Assembly: GCF_001544695.2 (NCBI RefSeq)
Contig: NZ_FCOM02000003.1
Location: forward strand, 248,001 to 312,000
Length of the DNA: 64,000 nucleotides
Origin: Caballeronia arvi
GTDB lineage: Bacteria; Pseudomonadota; Gammaproteobacteria; Burkholderiales; Burkholderiaceae
Direction: 5' to 3'
Shown here: positions 16,223-25,535 of the stretch, piece after piece
Layout of the letters: each line of letters starts with the position of its first letter
How positions within the stretch are numbered: the stretch's first letter is position 1
The notes under the pieces: model-generated
Database searches by the model: none
Told to the model about the DNA's origin: nothing
The model's input: only the letters and a program-made list of their open reading frames with translations
Program-made: the position numbers and the translations under genes

Positions 16223-17377
16223 TCAGGATTCACTAGAGGCGCATGCAAGCGCGCGCCGCTTCCTCACACCCTCAGCAAGCAAATCAAGCACCGGCTCGCT
16301 CTGAGTCCACCCAAGGCAAGCATCGGTAACCGACACACCATGCCGAAGCGGCACCCCCGGCTTCAAATCCTGCCGCCCCTCCTCCAGATGACTCTCGATC
16401 ATCACGCCCGTGATGCGCCGCTCCCCCGCTTCCAGTTGCCGCGCGATGTCCTCCGCGACATCCACCTGCCTAAGATGCGACTTGTTAGAGTTGGCATGCG
16501 AGCAATCGATCATCACCTGCTCGCGCTGTCCGAGCGCCGCCAGCGCGCCGCACGCAGCCGCGACGTTTTCGGCATCGTAGTTCGGCCCCTTCTTGCCGCC
16601 GCGCAGAATGACGTGGCAGTCGTCGTTGCCGCGCGTCTCGAAGATCGCAGCCATGCCCATCTTCGTCATGCCCATGAATGCGTGGCTCGCGCCCGCCGCG
16701 ACGATCGCGTCCGCCGCGACTTGCACGCCGCCATCGGTGCCATTCTTGAAGCCGATCGGACAGCTCAGACCCGATGCCAGTTGCCGATGACTCTGGCTCT
16801 CCGTCGTACGCGCGCCGATCGCGCCCCACGCGATCAGATCGGCGATGTATTGCGGGCTCAGCAGATCGAGAAACTCCGTCGCAGTCGGCAAGCCGAGGCC
16901 GCTGATATCGAGCAGAAGTTCACGCGCACGGCGCAGGCCTTCGTTGATACGAAAGCTCCCGTCGAGACGCGGATCGTTGATATAGCCTTTCCAGCCGACC
17001 GTCGTGCGCGGCTTCTCGAAGTACACGCGCATCACGATGAACAGATCGTCGCGCAGCCGGTCCGCGACGGCTTTCAGGCGCTGCGCATATTCCATCGCCT
17101 GATCGTGATCGTGAATGGAGCACGGGCCGACCACGACGACGAGCCTGTCGTCGCGCCCGTGAAGAATATTCGCGATGTGCGCGCGGCTCTCTTCGACGAG
17201 CGTCTGCACGCCCGGCGTCACCGGCAATTCATCGAGCAAGAGCGCGGGCGAAATCAGCGGACGCACCGCGCCGATACGCGTGTCGTCGATGCGGGTCGTG
17301 TCTTGCGTGGAGTCGGCCACGCCTGCCTCCTGATCGCGGGAGGGATTGTCGATGCGGGTCAAGATAGGCTCCGTCAT
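16223..17377 (-). CDS. aroG: 3-deoxy-7-phosphoheptulonate (DAHP) synthase, class I
   Basis: The 384-residue enzyme condenses phosphoenolpyruvate and erythrose 4-phosphate, the first step of the shikimate pathway. It aligns with E. coli AroG/AroF throughout: VVVVGPCSIHDHDQAMEYA, VMRVYFEKPRTTVGWKG, GAIGARTTESQSHRQLASGL, GFKNGTDGGV, HVILRGGKKGPNY and MIDCSHANSNKS with the metal-binding Cys, His and Glu. The N-terminus is about 25-30 residues longer than in E. coli, although a downstream start is possible and no strong ribosome-binding site decides it. Which amino acid feeds back on it cannot be told from sequence. The stop codon abuts repeat copy C. Confidence 0.93.
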   Translation of the reverse strand: MTEPILTRIDNPSRDQEAGVADSTQDTTRIDDTRIGAVRPLISPALLLDELPVTPGVQTLVEESRAHIANILHGRDDRLVVVVGPCSIHDHDQAMEYAQRLKAVADRLRDDLFIVMRVYFEKPRTTVGWKGYINDPRLDGSFRINEGLRRARELLLDISGLGLPTATEFLDLLSPQYIADLIAWGAIGARTTESQSHRQLASGLSCPIGFKNGTDGGVQVAADAIVAAGASHAFMGMTKMGMAAIFETRGNDDCHVILRGGKKGPNYDAENVAAACGALAALGQREQVMIDCSHANSNKSHLRQVDVAEDIARQLEAGERRITGVMIESHLEEGRQDLKPGVPLRHGVSVTDACLGWTQSEPVLDLLAEGVRKRRALACASSES

Positions 17378-17528
17378 GCGTGATTGATGCAGAATTCAGG
17401 GACTTTGTGCGTGCTTTCCGCGCGCTTTCCGCCTTTCGGCGCAAACATTCATTATCGCATCTCGACGCCGCAAGCGCGGGATCGTGCGTATGATGAAGCC
17501 CATACGACATCCTCAAGTGGAGCGGACC

Positions 17529-18203
17529 ATGCGCATCGAAACGTCATTTCTGTTCGACCTCGACGGCACGCTCGTCGATAGCGTCTATCAACATGTGCTC
17601 GCGTGGAAGGAAGCGCTCGACGCGGAAGGGATCGAGTTGTCCGTGTGGCGCATTCATCGCAAGATCGGCATGAGCGGAGGCCTCTTCACCAATCAACTGC
17701 TGCGCGAGACGCACGGCGAAATCAGCGCGGATCGCGTCGAGCATCTGCGTCAACTGCATGCGCAAGCGTATAAGCGTCTGCGCGCGCAGGTGTGTCCGCT
17801 GCCGGGCGCCCGCGAACTGCTCGACGCGCTGACGAACGCCGGCACACGCTGGGCCATCGCGACGAGCGGACGCATGGAAACCGCGCAGGTGAATCTCGAA
17901 GCGCTGGGCGTCGATCCGGCCAAACAAGTGGTCATTACGCGCGACATGGTGAAGTACGCGAAGCCCGATCCCGATCTGTTCCTCGCCGCGGCCGAGAGGC
18001 TGAACGTGCCGATCGAACATACGGTCGTCGTCGGCGACAGCATCTGGGACATGCTTGCCGCTCGGCGTTGCCGCTCGCTCGGCGTCGGCCTGCTGTCGGG
18101 CGGTTACGGCAGCGATGAACTCGAACGCTCGGGCGCGCTGCGCGTCTATGAAGATCCCGCCGACCTGCTGCTGCATCTCGATGAAGTCGCTGCACGGCCA
18201 TAA
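17529..18203 (+). CDS. HAD family hydrolase (phosphoglycolate phosphatase-like)
   Basis: A 224-residue cytoplasmic phosphatase with all HAD motifs: FDLDGTLVDS with nucleophile D10 and D12, an alpha-helical cap, AIATSGRMETAQ (motif II Ser), K in YAKPDPDLFLAAAERL (motif III) and VVGDSIWDMLAARR (motif IV acids). The family dephosphorylates small phospho-sugars or phosphoglycolate. The start follows GTGGAGCGGACC; an upstream in-frame ATG at 17484 is less likely. It is followed after 11 bp by the aldose epimerase, suggesting a sugar-linked operon. Confidence 0.88.
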   Translation: MRIETSFLFDLDGTLVDSVYQHVLAWKEALDAEGIELSVWRIHRKIGMSGGLFTNQLLRETHGEISADRVEHLRQLHAQAYKRLRAQVCPLPGARELLDALTNAGTRWAIATSGRMETAQVNLEALGVDPAKQVVITRDMVKYAKPDPDLFLAAAERLNVPIEHTVVVGDSIWDMLAARRCRSLGVGLLSGGYGSDELERSGALRVYEDPADLLLHLDEVAARP

Positions 18204-18214
18204 CCAGCCGTGAG

Positions 18215-19249
18215 ATGATCGCGTACATGACCTCTTCTCTCATCGAAGTTCGCCCGTGGGGCGACGCGCATCTCTATACGTTGCGCAATGCGTGCGGCAT
18301 GCGCGTCGATATCAGCGATCTCGGCGCGACGCTCGTGTCATGGTTCGCGCCGGATCGCGAAGGCCGTTTCGCCGATGTGCTGCTCGGCCACGACACACCC
18401 GAACAATATCGAAGCGGCAAAGCGTTCATGGGCGCGATCATCGGGCGCTGGGCCAATCGCATCCGCGATGCGCGCTTCGTGCTCGATGGCGTCGCGCATC
18501 AGGTCGAGCGCAACGAAGGCGCGAATCATCTGCATGGCGGCGCGGAGGGTTTTCATCGGCAGATGTGGCGGGCGCAAACGACAGATGGCGCACTCGTCAT
18601 GAGGCTCGATTCGCCTGCGGGCGCGGCGGGTTTTCCGGGCAATCTGAGCGTGAGCGTGCGCTATGCACTCGCTGACGACGGCACGTTATCCATCGACTAC
18701 GAAGCGCGCACCGACGCGCCAACGCCCGTCAACCTGACGAATCATGCGTACTTCAACCTGAGCGGCGAAGCGACCATTCGCGCACATGAAATATCGATCG
18801 CGGCGGATACGTATTGGGCGATCGATGAAACATCGATTCCCGTCGCGCGCGAAAACGTGAAGGACAGCGTGTTCGATTTGCGCGCGCCCGCATCGATCGG
18901 AGCGCGGCTCGACGCCCCGCATGCGCAATTCGCCATCGCGGGCGGCTTCGATCATTGCTATGCCTTCGACGACCACGCCAGCGAACCCCGCCGCGTCGCC
19001 GTGCTGTTCGATCCATCGAGCAGACGCGAACTGAGCGTCGCAACCGATGCACGCGGCCTGCAGTTCTACTCGGGGAATTATCTGGAAGGCGTGCCCGCGC
19101 GCGATGGCTCGCACTATCGCAAGCAGGCGGGGCTGTGTCTCGAAGCGGGCGGCTTTCCGAACGAGATCAACATGGACGGCGAGCGCGCCGTCCTGCGTCC
19201 CGGCGACGTGTATCGTCAGCGCACGCGCTATACGCTGCGCGTGCGCTGA
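18215..19249 (+). CDS. galM: aldose 1-epimerase
   Basis: This 344-residue protein interconverts alpha and beta anomers of aldoses. It has the GalM hallmarks: GRWANRIRDARF, NEGANHLHGG with a catalytic His, TNHAYFNLSGE with the second His, LDAPHAQFAIAGGFDHCY, and LCLEAGGFPNEIN containing the catalytic Glu. Length matches the family. An alternative ATG lies four codons downstream (MTSSLIEV). It sits 11 bp behind the HAD phosphatase gene and converges on the porin gene with a 7-bp gap. Confidence 0.9.
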   Translation: MIAYMTSSLIEVRPWGDAHLYTLRNACGMRVDISDLGATLVSWFAPDREGRFADVLLGHDTPEQYRSGKAFMGAIIGRWANRIRDARFVLDGVAHQVERNEGANHLHGGAEGFHRQMWRAQTTDGALVMRLDSPAGAAGFPGNLSVSVRYALADDGTLSIDYEARTDAPTPVNLTNHAYFNLSGEATIRAHEISIAADTYWAIDETSIPVARENVKDSVFDLRAPASIGARLDAPHAQFAIAGGFDHCYAFDDHASEPRRVAVLFDPSSRRELSVATDARGLQFYSGNYLEGVPARDGSHYRKQAGLCLEAGGFPNEINMDGERAVLRPGDVYRQRTRYTLRVR

Positions 19250-19256
19250 CGCGCGA

Positions 19257-20393
19257 TCAGAAGATGTTGCGCAAGCCGATCGAAACGCCGGTCTGATTCG
19301 AGCGGCCCGGCAATTCGACATCGGCCGCGCCCGTCACCTTGTTGAAGTCGACGGTGCCGTAGACTTCGGTGCGCTTCGACAGCGCATATTCCGCAAGCGC
19401 GACGCCCGTGTAGCGATTGCCGCTGCCCGTCGCGCCGCCGCCGATGGCCGCGTTCTTCATGTGATCGTAATAGAACGCGCCGGTGAGCAAGAGCGCGGGC
19501 GTGACCTGATACGTGATGCCCGCGAAAGGACCATCGTCGCGGCGGCCCGAGCCCTTCTGGATATCCGTTCCCGCAACGAGGCCGCGCTGCTGCAGGATGC
19601 TGTCGACGAAGCCGGTATCGTCCGTCGAATGCAGATAGCCCGCATACAGCTTCGCCGCGCCGAGCGTATAGACCAGGTTCGCGTTCCAGATCTTCTGCTT
19701 GTTCGACGAGTTGTCGCTGTTCTGCTGATAGCCGCCGCCGATGGACAGCGGGCCCATCGCATACGACGCCGTGAAGCCATACATGTTGCCCGCGCCCAAG
19801 TGACCCGGCACTTGACCCGAAAAGCCGCCCGCCCCCGTCGACGTATAGTTCGTGCCGAACGAGTACATCGCGCCGATGGTCAGGCCCGCGAACGTGCCGT
19901 TGTACTTCACGGCGTTATCCGCATACAGGCCCGCGCCGAGTGCAACCGGCAGCCATGCGTTCTCGAAGTAATTGCCGACGGTGAGCGGATCGTACGTATC
20001 GCCGAGCATGTCGAAGAGCGGCGTCTTCTGGCGGCCGAGCGTCAGCGTGCCGTAGCGACTCGCGAGTCCGACGTAGGCCGCGCGGTTGAACGCGCGCGAA
20101 GGGTCGGAGAACTGGCCGTTCTCCAGTTCCACGCCGCTTTCCAATCGGAAAATCGCCTGCAGGCCGCCGCCGAGATCTTCGGTGCCCTTCAGGCCCCAAC
20201 GGCTATTGGTGATCGCGCCGTTGGTCATGTACAGCTTGCCGTCGTTATTGGCGTTGGCATTCGTCAGATAGCGCACGCTCACGTCGGCGACGCCATAGAG
20301 CGTGACCGAGCTTTGCGCGAATGCGGACTGACAGACGAGCGCGATGACCGATGCGCCGATGCCTGCAACGGCGCGCGATGCGATTGTTTTCAT
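19257..20393 (-). CDS. Gram-negative porin, Burkholderia/Neisseria type
   Basis: The 378-residue precursor has a signal peptide (MKTIASRAVAGIGASVIALV, cleavage after AFA) followed by QSSVTLYGVADVSVRYLTN, the conserved first strand of beta-proteobacterial trimeric porins. Further typical segments are GLKGTEDLGGGLQAIFRLES, NRAAYVGLASRYGTLTLGRQ and a terminal strand GVSIGLRNIF ending in Phe, as required for outer-membrane assembly. It forms a general or selective diffusion channel. The gene is monocistronic; the upstream 217 bp up to the ABC gene are A/T-richer than average and probably carry its promoter. Confidence 0.92.
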   Translation of the reverse strand: MKTIASRAVAGIGASVIALVCQSAFAQSSVTLYGVADVSVRYLTNANANNDGKLYMTNGAITNSRWGLKGTEDLGGGLQAIFRLESGVELENGQFSDPSRAFNRAAYVGLASRYGTLTLGRQKTPLFDMLGDTYDPLTVGNYFENAWLPVALGAGLYADNAVKYNGTFAGLTIGAMYSFGTNYTSTGAGGFSGQVPGHLGAGNMYGFTASYAMGPLSIGGGYQQNSDNSSNKQKIWNANLVYTLGAAKLYAGYLHSTDDTGFVDSILQQRGLVAGTDIQKGSGRRDDGPFAGITYQVTPALLLTGAFYYDHMKNAAIGGGATGSGNRYTGVALAEYALSKRTEVYGTVDFNKVTGAADVELPGRSNQTGVSIGLRNIF

Positions 20394-20610
20394 GATGTGT
20401 TGGACGCGTCTAAGTATTGGCGATTATTTTTATGGGTTTCCATGCGTCGCCTTTCGCTTCACTGTCCGAGTGAACAAGGCGTTTTACGCATGAATGCACG
20501 CGGTTTTAACACATCAAATTTCGCAACGCGTGGTTCGGTGCAATACGTGTCGTGTTTTACGCAACAGCGTCGAGTGTTTAGCAACGACGAATGCGTTTAA
20601 CATTCCCGGT

Positions 20611-22116
20611 TCACACTCTCGCCTGCACCGGCTCCGAAGGCACCGCTTCGAGAAATCCCCGCCCCATCTCCTTCTCGAATCGCGCCGGGCTGCCTTCCCA
20701 TACGATGCGCGCATGTTCGAGCACATAGACGCGATCCGCATGCGGCAGCGCGAACGTCACGTTCTGTTCGCCCAGGAGCACGGTGATCGGCGTGGTCTTC
20801 TGCATCAGCTCCATCGCTTTCGACAGTTGCTCCAGAATCACCGGCGCAAGCCCGAGCGTCGGTTCATCGAGGATGAGGAGCTTCGGCTGCATCATCAGCG
20901 CACGCGCGATCGCGAGCATCTGCTGCTCGCCGCCGGATAGCGTGCGCGCGGTCTGCGTCTGACGCGATTCGAGAATCGGAAAGAGCTCGAAAAGCCACTT
21001 GAGCTGATCGGCGCGCATCTTGTCGGAGAGATGGTAGCCGCCGAGATCGAGATTCTCGCGCACGCTCATATCGCCGAAGAGCTCGCGCGTTTCCGGACAT
21101 TGCACGATGCCCGCGCGCGCAATCGCCGCGCCCGTCATGCCCTTCAGATCCTGCGCGCCGTATCGAATGATTCCTTCGTAAGGCACGAGTCCCGAGATCG
21201 CATTGAATAGCGTCGTCTTGCCCGCGCCGTTCAATCCGACGACCGATACGAACTCGCCCTCGCGCACATGCATGCTCACGCTGTCGAGCGCGCGTGCCTT
21301 GCCGTAGAGCACGCCGACGTTCTCGACCTGAAGTATCAACGGCCTGTTGTTCGCGACTTCCGCGCCTCGCTCGCGCGCCTCGATCTTGCCGCCGAGATAC
21401 ACGCGCCGCACGGTCTCGTTCTTCATCACTTCATCGGCGGTGCCCTCGGCGACGTACTCGCCGAGATACATCGCAAGCACGCGATCCGCGAGCGCCGCGA
21501 GGCTCTTCACGTTGTGATCGACGAGCAGCACCGCGCGCCCTTCCGCGCGAAAGCCGCGAATCAGTTCGGAGAACGCTTCGGATTCGGCGGCAGTCAGACC
21601 CGCGAAAGGCTCGTCGACGAGCACGACGCGCGGATCACGCGCGATCGCTTTCGCCATCTCCATGCGGCGCAGATCGGCGAAGGGCAGCGTCGCCGGATGA
21701 CGATGCATGACCTTGCTCAAGCCCACGCGCTCCGCAATCTCGCGCGCGCGGCGGTTCACGTGCGGATCGGCGGCGAGCTTCAAGAGCGAATCCGGCAACA
21801 GCGCGAGCTTGATATGTTCGAGCACCGTCTGTCGATGCAGCGGCCGCGAATGCTGAAACACGATGCCGACGCCTGCGCGCGCAATGCGATGCGGCAGCCA
21901 GCCGGCCATCTCGACGCCATCGACCTTGATCGATCCGGCATTCGGACGCTCGATGCCCATGATGAGCTTCATCACCGTCGACTTGCCCGAGCCGTTCGGA
22001 CCGATCAGCCCGAGTATCTCGCCGGGCCGTATATCGAAGCCGATGTCCTTCACCGCGACGAGACCGCCGAAGCGTTTCGTCAAACCGCGCACGGACAGCA
22101 AAGGGGAATCAGTCAT
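20611..22116 (-). CDS. fused ABC transporter ATPase (LivG-LivF type, two nucleotide-binding domains)
   Basis: One 501-residue chain carries both ATPases that are separate in the E. coli Liv system. Domain 1 (residues 1-245) has Walker A GPNGSGKST at 39-47, a degenerate signature LPFADLRRMEMAKA and Walker B VVLVDEP. Domain 2 (from about 265) has Walker A GLNGAGKTT ending near residue 301 with K300, a canonical LSGGEQQMLAIARAL and LLILDEPTLGLAP. The ATG overlaps the LivM stop by four bases (ATGA), so the genes are translationally coupled. It energises import by the permeases encoded just upstream. Confidence 0.92.
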   Translation of the reverse strand: MTDSPLLSVRGLTKRFGGLVAVKDIGFDIRPGEILGLIGPNGSGKSTVMKLIMGIERPNAGSIKVDGVEMAGWLPHRIARAGVGIVFQHSRPLHRQTVLEHIKLALLPDSLLKLAADPHVNRRAREIAERVGLSKVMHRHPATLPFADLRRMEMAKAIARDPRVVLVDEPFAGLTAAESEAFSELIRGFRAEGRAVLLVDHNVKSLAALADRVLAMYLGEYVAEGTADEVMKNETVRRVYLGGKIEARERGAEVANNRPLILQVENVGVLYGKARALDSVSMHVREGEFVSVVGLNGAGKTTLFNAISGLVPYEGIIRYGAQDLKGMTGAAIARAGIVQCPETRELFGDMSVRENLDLGGYHLSDKMRADQLKWLFELFPILESRQTQTARTLSGGEQQMLAIARALMMQPKLLILDEPTLGLAPVILEQLSKAMELMQKTTPITVLLGEQNVTFALPHADRVYVLEHARIVWEGSPARFEKEMGRGFLEAVPSEPVQARV

Positions 22117-23039
22117 TCGCGCTCCCTCACGCGCAGGATGTTGCCGAGCAATCCATCGGGAAAGAACAGGATGACCGCGAGCGCGACGGCCGCCACCACG
22201 AACGTATTGATCTGCCCGAGCGGACGCAGGAATTCGCCCGCGACGATGAGAAAGATGGACCCGAGCACCGCGCCGAGAATCGTGCGCCGGCCGCCGAGCA
22301 CGGCCGCGATGATGATCTGCACGCCGATGCCGATATCGACCACCGTGCTCACCGATGCCGTGCCTTGATAGAACACGAGCATCGCGCCCGCGACGCCTGA
22401 AAACACCGCGCTGATGCAGAACGCCGCGAGCTTGTGCTTCACGACGTTGAAGCCGAGCGCCTGTGCGCCGACGGTGTCCTGACCGCTCGCCTGCAGAATG
22501 AGACCGATCGCCGAGCGCGACAGCCCGAACAGGATGATCGCGCAGACGATCAGGAACGCGAGCGCGATCCAGTAGTTGTTGCTTGCATCGACGGACATGA
22601 CATCGGGCACCATCATGCCGATCTCGCCGCCCGTGATCCCCGCGAAGATCACGATCGCGTTCTGCAACAACAGCACGGCAACGAGCGTGACGAGGCCGAA
22701 GTAAGGTCCGCGCAGGCGTAACGCGGGCACCGCGAGCAGCAGGCCGCCCACGAGCGCGACGAGACCGCCCGCGATCACGCAGATGGGTATCGGCGCGGCG
22801 GCGTGCGCGTTGAGTATCGCCGCAGAGTACGCGCCCAGGCCGATCAGGAATGTCGGACCGAAGTTGACTTCACCCGCGAAGCCGAAGAGCAGATCCCATG
22901 ACATCGCGAAAACGCCGAAGTAATACGCGACGGTGAGCACGCCGAGGATATAGCCCGTGAGCCACCACGGCAGCGTCGCCGCGACGATCGCGAGCAGGAC
23001 CGCCGACCAGATCAGGCGCGAACCAACGATGTCTTTCAT
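22113..23039 (-). CDS. livM: branched-chain amino acid-type ABC permease (LivM)
   Basis: This 308-residue inner-membrane protein has about nine hydrophobic segments and LivM signatures: SWDLLFGFAGEVNFGPTFLIGLGAY, LRGPYFGLVTLV, AIGLILQASGQDTVGAQALG, and VLGGRRTILGAVLGSI. It pairs with LivH to form the membrane pore. It starts two bases after the LivH stop and overlaps the fused ATPase by four bases. Substrates of this group include branched-chain amino acids, amides, urea and aromatic compounds, so the name gives the family only. Confidence 0.9.
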   Translation of the reverse strand: MKDIVGSRLIWSAVLLAIVAATLPWWLTGYILGVLTVAYYFGVFAMSWDLLFGFAGEVNFGPTFLIGLGAYSAAILNAHAAAPIPICVIAGGLVALVGGLLLAVPALRLRGPYFGLVTLVAVLLLQNAIVIFAGITGGEIGMMVPDVMSVDASNNYWIALAFLIVCAIILFGLSRSAIGLILQASGQDTVGAQALGFNVVKHKLAAFCISAVFSGVAGAMLVFYQGTASVSTVVDIGIGVQIIIAAVLGGRRTILGAVLGSIFLIVAGEFLRPLGQINTFVVAAVALAVILFFPDGLLGNILRVRERE

Positions 23040-23041
23040 GA

Positions 23042-23917
23042 TCAGCGCCGTCCGAGAAAGCCTTGCGGCCGGACATAGACCACGAGCACGAGCAGCAGCA
23101 GCGCGGGCAGCGGCCGCAGCGTCGGCGAGATGAGATACGCGGTGACGGTCTCAAGATAGCCGACCACATACGCGGCCATCAACGAACCCGAGACGCTGCC
23201 GAGACCGCCCAGCACGACGATGGAAAACGCGCTCGCGGTCAGTTGCCCCGTGTTGTTCGTGCTCACGCCGAGGAACGATGCAAGCAGCACGCCCGCGATG
23301 CCCGCGAGCACGCCGTATATCGTCCAGGCGAGCAGATAGATGCGCGAGAGCTCGAAGCCGAGCAGCGTCAGGCCGCGCGGATTCATCGATGCCGCGAGCA
23401 GCGCCTTGCCCGCCTTCGTGCGGTTCACGAAGAGCCACAGCAAGCCGATCACGACCCAGCACACCACCGCGATCATGATCTCGTTGTACGGCACGCGCAC
23501 GCCCGCGATGCTCGCGACGCCGGGAATGAGCGGACGCATCGTGATGGGGTTATCGGAGAAGAGATAAGCCATGCCCTGCTGGATCATGATGCCCCAGAGC
23601 AGCGTGCCCGTGAGCACGAAGATCTCTTTCTCTTCACGCGGGATCGCGGTGGAACGCTGAATGGGCCGCACCACCATGAAATACGTGATGAAGGCGGCGA
23701 CCATTCCGCAGATCACGCCGAGCGGCGTGCCGAGATACGTGCCCAATCCCGCTTCGCCGGCGAGCGCCCAGCCGAGCAGCGCGGCGATCAGCATCACGCC
23801 GCCGTGCGCGAGATTGAGCACGCCGGATACGCCGAAGATCAACGTGAAGCCTATCGCGCCGAGCGCATAGAGCGAACTGATCGCGAAGCCGTCGATGAGA
23901 ATCTGCAGTGGCAACAT
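23042..23917 (-). CDS. livH: branched-chain amino acid-type ABC permease (LivH)
   Basis: The 291-residue protein has the LivH pattern: an N-terminal SLYALGAIGFTLIFGVSGVL and NLAHGGVMLIAALLGW, then NRTKAGKALLAASMNPRGLT (the cytoplasmic coupling loop that contacts the ATPase), and ASAFSIVVLGGLGSVSGSLM near the end. About eight membrane helices are visible. AGGGG precedes the start. It follows the binding-protein gene by 73 bp and abuts LivM. Confidence 0.9.
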   Translation of the reverse strand: MLPLQILIDGFAISSLYALGAIGFTLIFGVSGVLNLAHGGVMLIAALLGWALAGEAGLGTYLGTPLGVICGMVAAFITYFMVVRPIQRSTAIPREEKEIFVLTGTLLWGIMIQQGMAYLFSDNPITMRPLIPGVASIAGVRVPYNEIMIAVVCWVVIGLLWLFVNRTKAGKALLAASMNPRGLTLLGFELSRIYLLAWTIYGVLAGIAGVLLASFLGVSTNNTGQLTASAFSIVVLGGLGSVSGSLMAAYVVGYLETVTAYLISPTLRPLPALLLLVLVVYVRPQGFLGRR

Positions 23918-23990
23918 AGGCGACCCCTGTTAACGTGGGATCGGTTCCCGCGACATGCGAGAACCGCTGAACGCATTCGCGAGAATGCGC

Positions 23991-25259
23991 TCAGTTCGAA
24001 GCCGCCTGCACCTTCACGAAAGCGGGGAACTTGACCTTCGCGTTCGCCACCGATTTCGGCCAGATCGCCACTTGCTTGCCGTTCTGCCACTGCAGATTGA
24101 TGCCGGTGATATAGCCTTCACCGTACTTCAGCGCGTGCGTGAACTGATCGTTCTTGCCGTAGAACTGCCAGCGTCCGATCGTGCCGACATAATCGGTCTT
24201 CTCGAGCGCATCGACCATTTTGTCGGGATCGGTCGAGCCCTTGTTGCGATGAATCGCATCCGCGATGATGTACACGAGGTCATAGCTCGTGAAGCCGTCA
24301 TACGCAGGCGATACGCCGTTGAAGTGCTTCTGATACGCGGCGACGAAGGGCACCGTCTTCGGCGTCATCGCGACGCCGGGCGCTGCAGCCGATGCGGTGA
24401 TCACGCCTTCCGTCGCGCCGTTGGTGTCCTTCCAGAAGCTCGTCGTCGTGGCTTGCGAGCTTTGGCCCGACATGGGAATCGGCACTTGCTGATCGTGCCA
24501 TTGCACGGTGGGCTGCACGCCCACGTGACTGATGCCCGTGGTGATCGTGTCCGGATGCTTCGCTTCGATCTGATTGAAGATCGGCGTGAAGTCGGACGTG
24601 TCCGGATTGAAGCGGATATGGTCCAGCACCGTCAGGCCCGCTTTCGGCAGGCATTCGAGGTAGCGTTCGTCGAGCGGCTTCGTCCACGCGGCGTCTTCGC
24701 TCATCACGACGGTCGTCTTCATCTTGAGCTCGCCGACGAGCACGTCATGCGAGAAATCGCAGATGGATTGCGCAATAAACGCCGATGTCATCCAGCCGTG
24801 AAACGTGTACTTGTAGTGATCGTAGTCGTCGTGCACGCGCTTCGAGATTTCGTTGCTCGCCGCGCCCGGCGTGATGAACGGCATCTTCAGGCGCGCGGAC
24901 CACGGCTCCATCGCGAGCGCGACTTCACTGATATAGCTGCCGATGATCGCGACCACTTTGTCCTGACTCGCCGCGCGTTGAAACGCGCGCACCCCGTCCG
25001 ACGCCGACGAATGGTCGTCATACGCGATGATCTGGATTTGCCTGCCGTCGACGCCGCCCTTCGCGTTGATCTCTTCTGCCGCGAGCTGCGCGGCCTTGCT
25101 GATGGAAGCGCCCGCCACCGCGGACTCTTCGCTGATGACGCCGATCTTGATCGGCTCGCCTGCTGCATGTGCCGTGGCCGAGAGGCCAAGCCCCGCCATC
25201 ACCGCACCCGTTGCGATGACGGTGTTCATTCCCCGCCACGATTTGCCCTTTGACATCAT
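23991..25259 (-). CDS. periplasmic substrate-binding protein of the LivHM-GF importer
   Basis: A 422-residue secreted binding protein. The signal peptide covers about residues 1-33 (MNTVIATGAVMAGLGLSATA then HAAG). The mature protein begins EPIKIGVISEESAVAGASIS, as in type I periplasmic binding proteins, with VVAIIGSYISEVALAMEPWS and the later FTSYDLVYIIADAIHR. It differs enough from LivJ/LivK that leucine is not assured; the ligand may be an amide or aromatic compound. GGGGAG seven bases before ATG 25259 fixes the start, excluding a longer 467-codon frame. It is the first gene of the four-gene transport operon. Confidence 0.88.
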   Translation of the reverse strand: MMSKGKSWRGMNTVIATGAVMAGLGLSATAHAAGEPIKIGVISEESAVAGASISKAAQLAAEEINAKGGVDGRQIQIIAYDDHSSASDGVRAFQRAASQDKVVAIIGSYISEVALAMEPWSARLKMPFITPGAASNEISKRVHDDYDHYKYTFHGWMTSAFIAQSICDFSHDVLVGELKMKTTVVMSEDAAWTKPLDERYLECLPKAGLTVLDHIRFNPDTSDFTPIFNQIEAKHPDTITTGISHVGVQPTVQWHDQQVPIPMSGQSSQATTTSFWKDTNGATEGVITASAAAPGVAMTPKTVPFVAAYQKHFNGVSPAYDGFTSYDLVYIIADAIHRNKGSTDPDKMVDALEKTDYVGTIGRWQFYGKNDQFTHALKYGEGYITGINLQWQNGKQVAIWPKSVANAKVKFPAFVKVQAASN

Positions 25260-25535
25260 CAGTCTCCCCTTGCTTTGTAGTGAATCGTGGAGTGACGCAA
25301 GCCAAGCACATGCAGCAATTAAGGATTTGCCGACAAACAGTAGCACTCGCGTTTCCGCCGCTGAATCGGTAATAACGCGATAAAAGACGATCATGCGAAA
25401 ACGTCATGAATAAAGCGATATTCTTTCGATTAGCTTTCGACATCCGATTATTCTCGTACTCCTTACTATTTCAACGACCATAAAAAAGACCCAGGAATTT
25501 CGCTTCCTGGGTCTCGTCATTCATCGTCACTGCGG
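25260..25535. other. intergenic region upstream of the ABC importer operon
   Basis: This A/T-richer gap contains the promoter of the binding-protein gene on the minus strand. A terminator at 25482-25513 for the small gene at 25536-25700 lies in it. I found no further convincing structure. Confidence 0.4.
25482..25513 (-). terminator. rho-independent terminator downstream of the 54-residue gene
   Basis: GACCCAGGAA (25488-25497) and TTCCTGGGTC (25504-25513) form a perfect 10-bp stem around a TTTCGC loop. On the minus strand the stem is followed by six T (25487-25482). It ends the transcript of the small gene at 25536-25700 and possibly of the regulator upstream. Confidence 0.9.

Noticed and set aside
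21300..22368. 366-codon plus-strand frame over the fused ATPase
   Set aside because: It is antisense to two complete ABC ATPase domains and has shadow-type composition.
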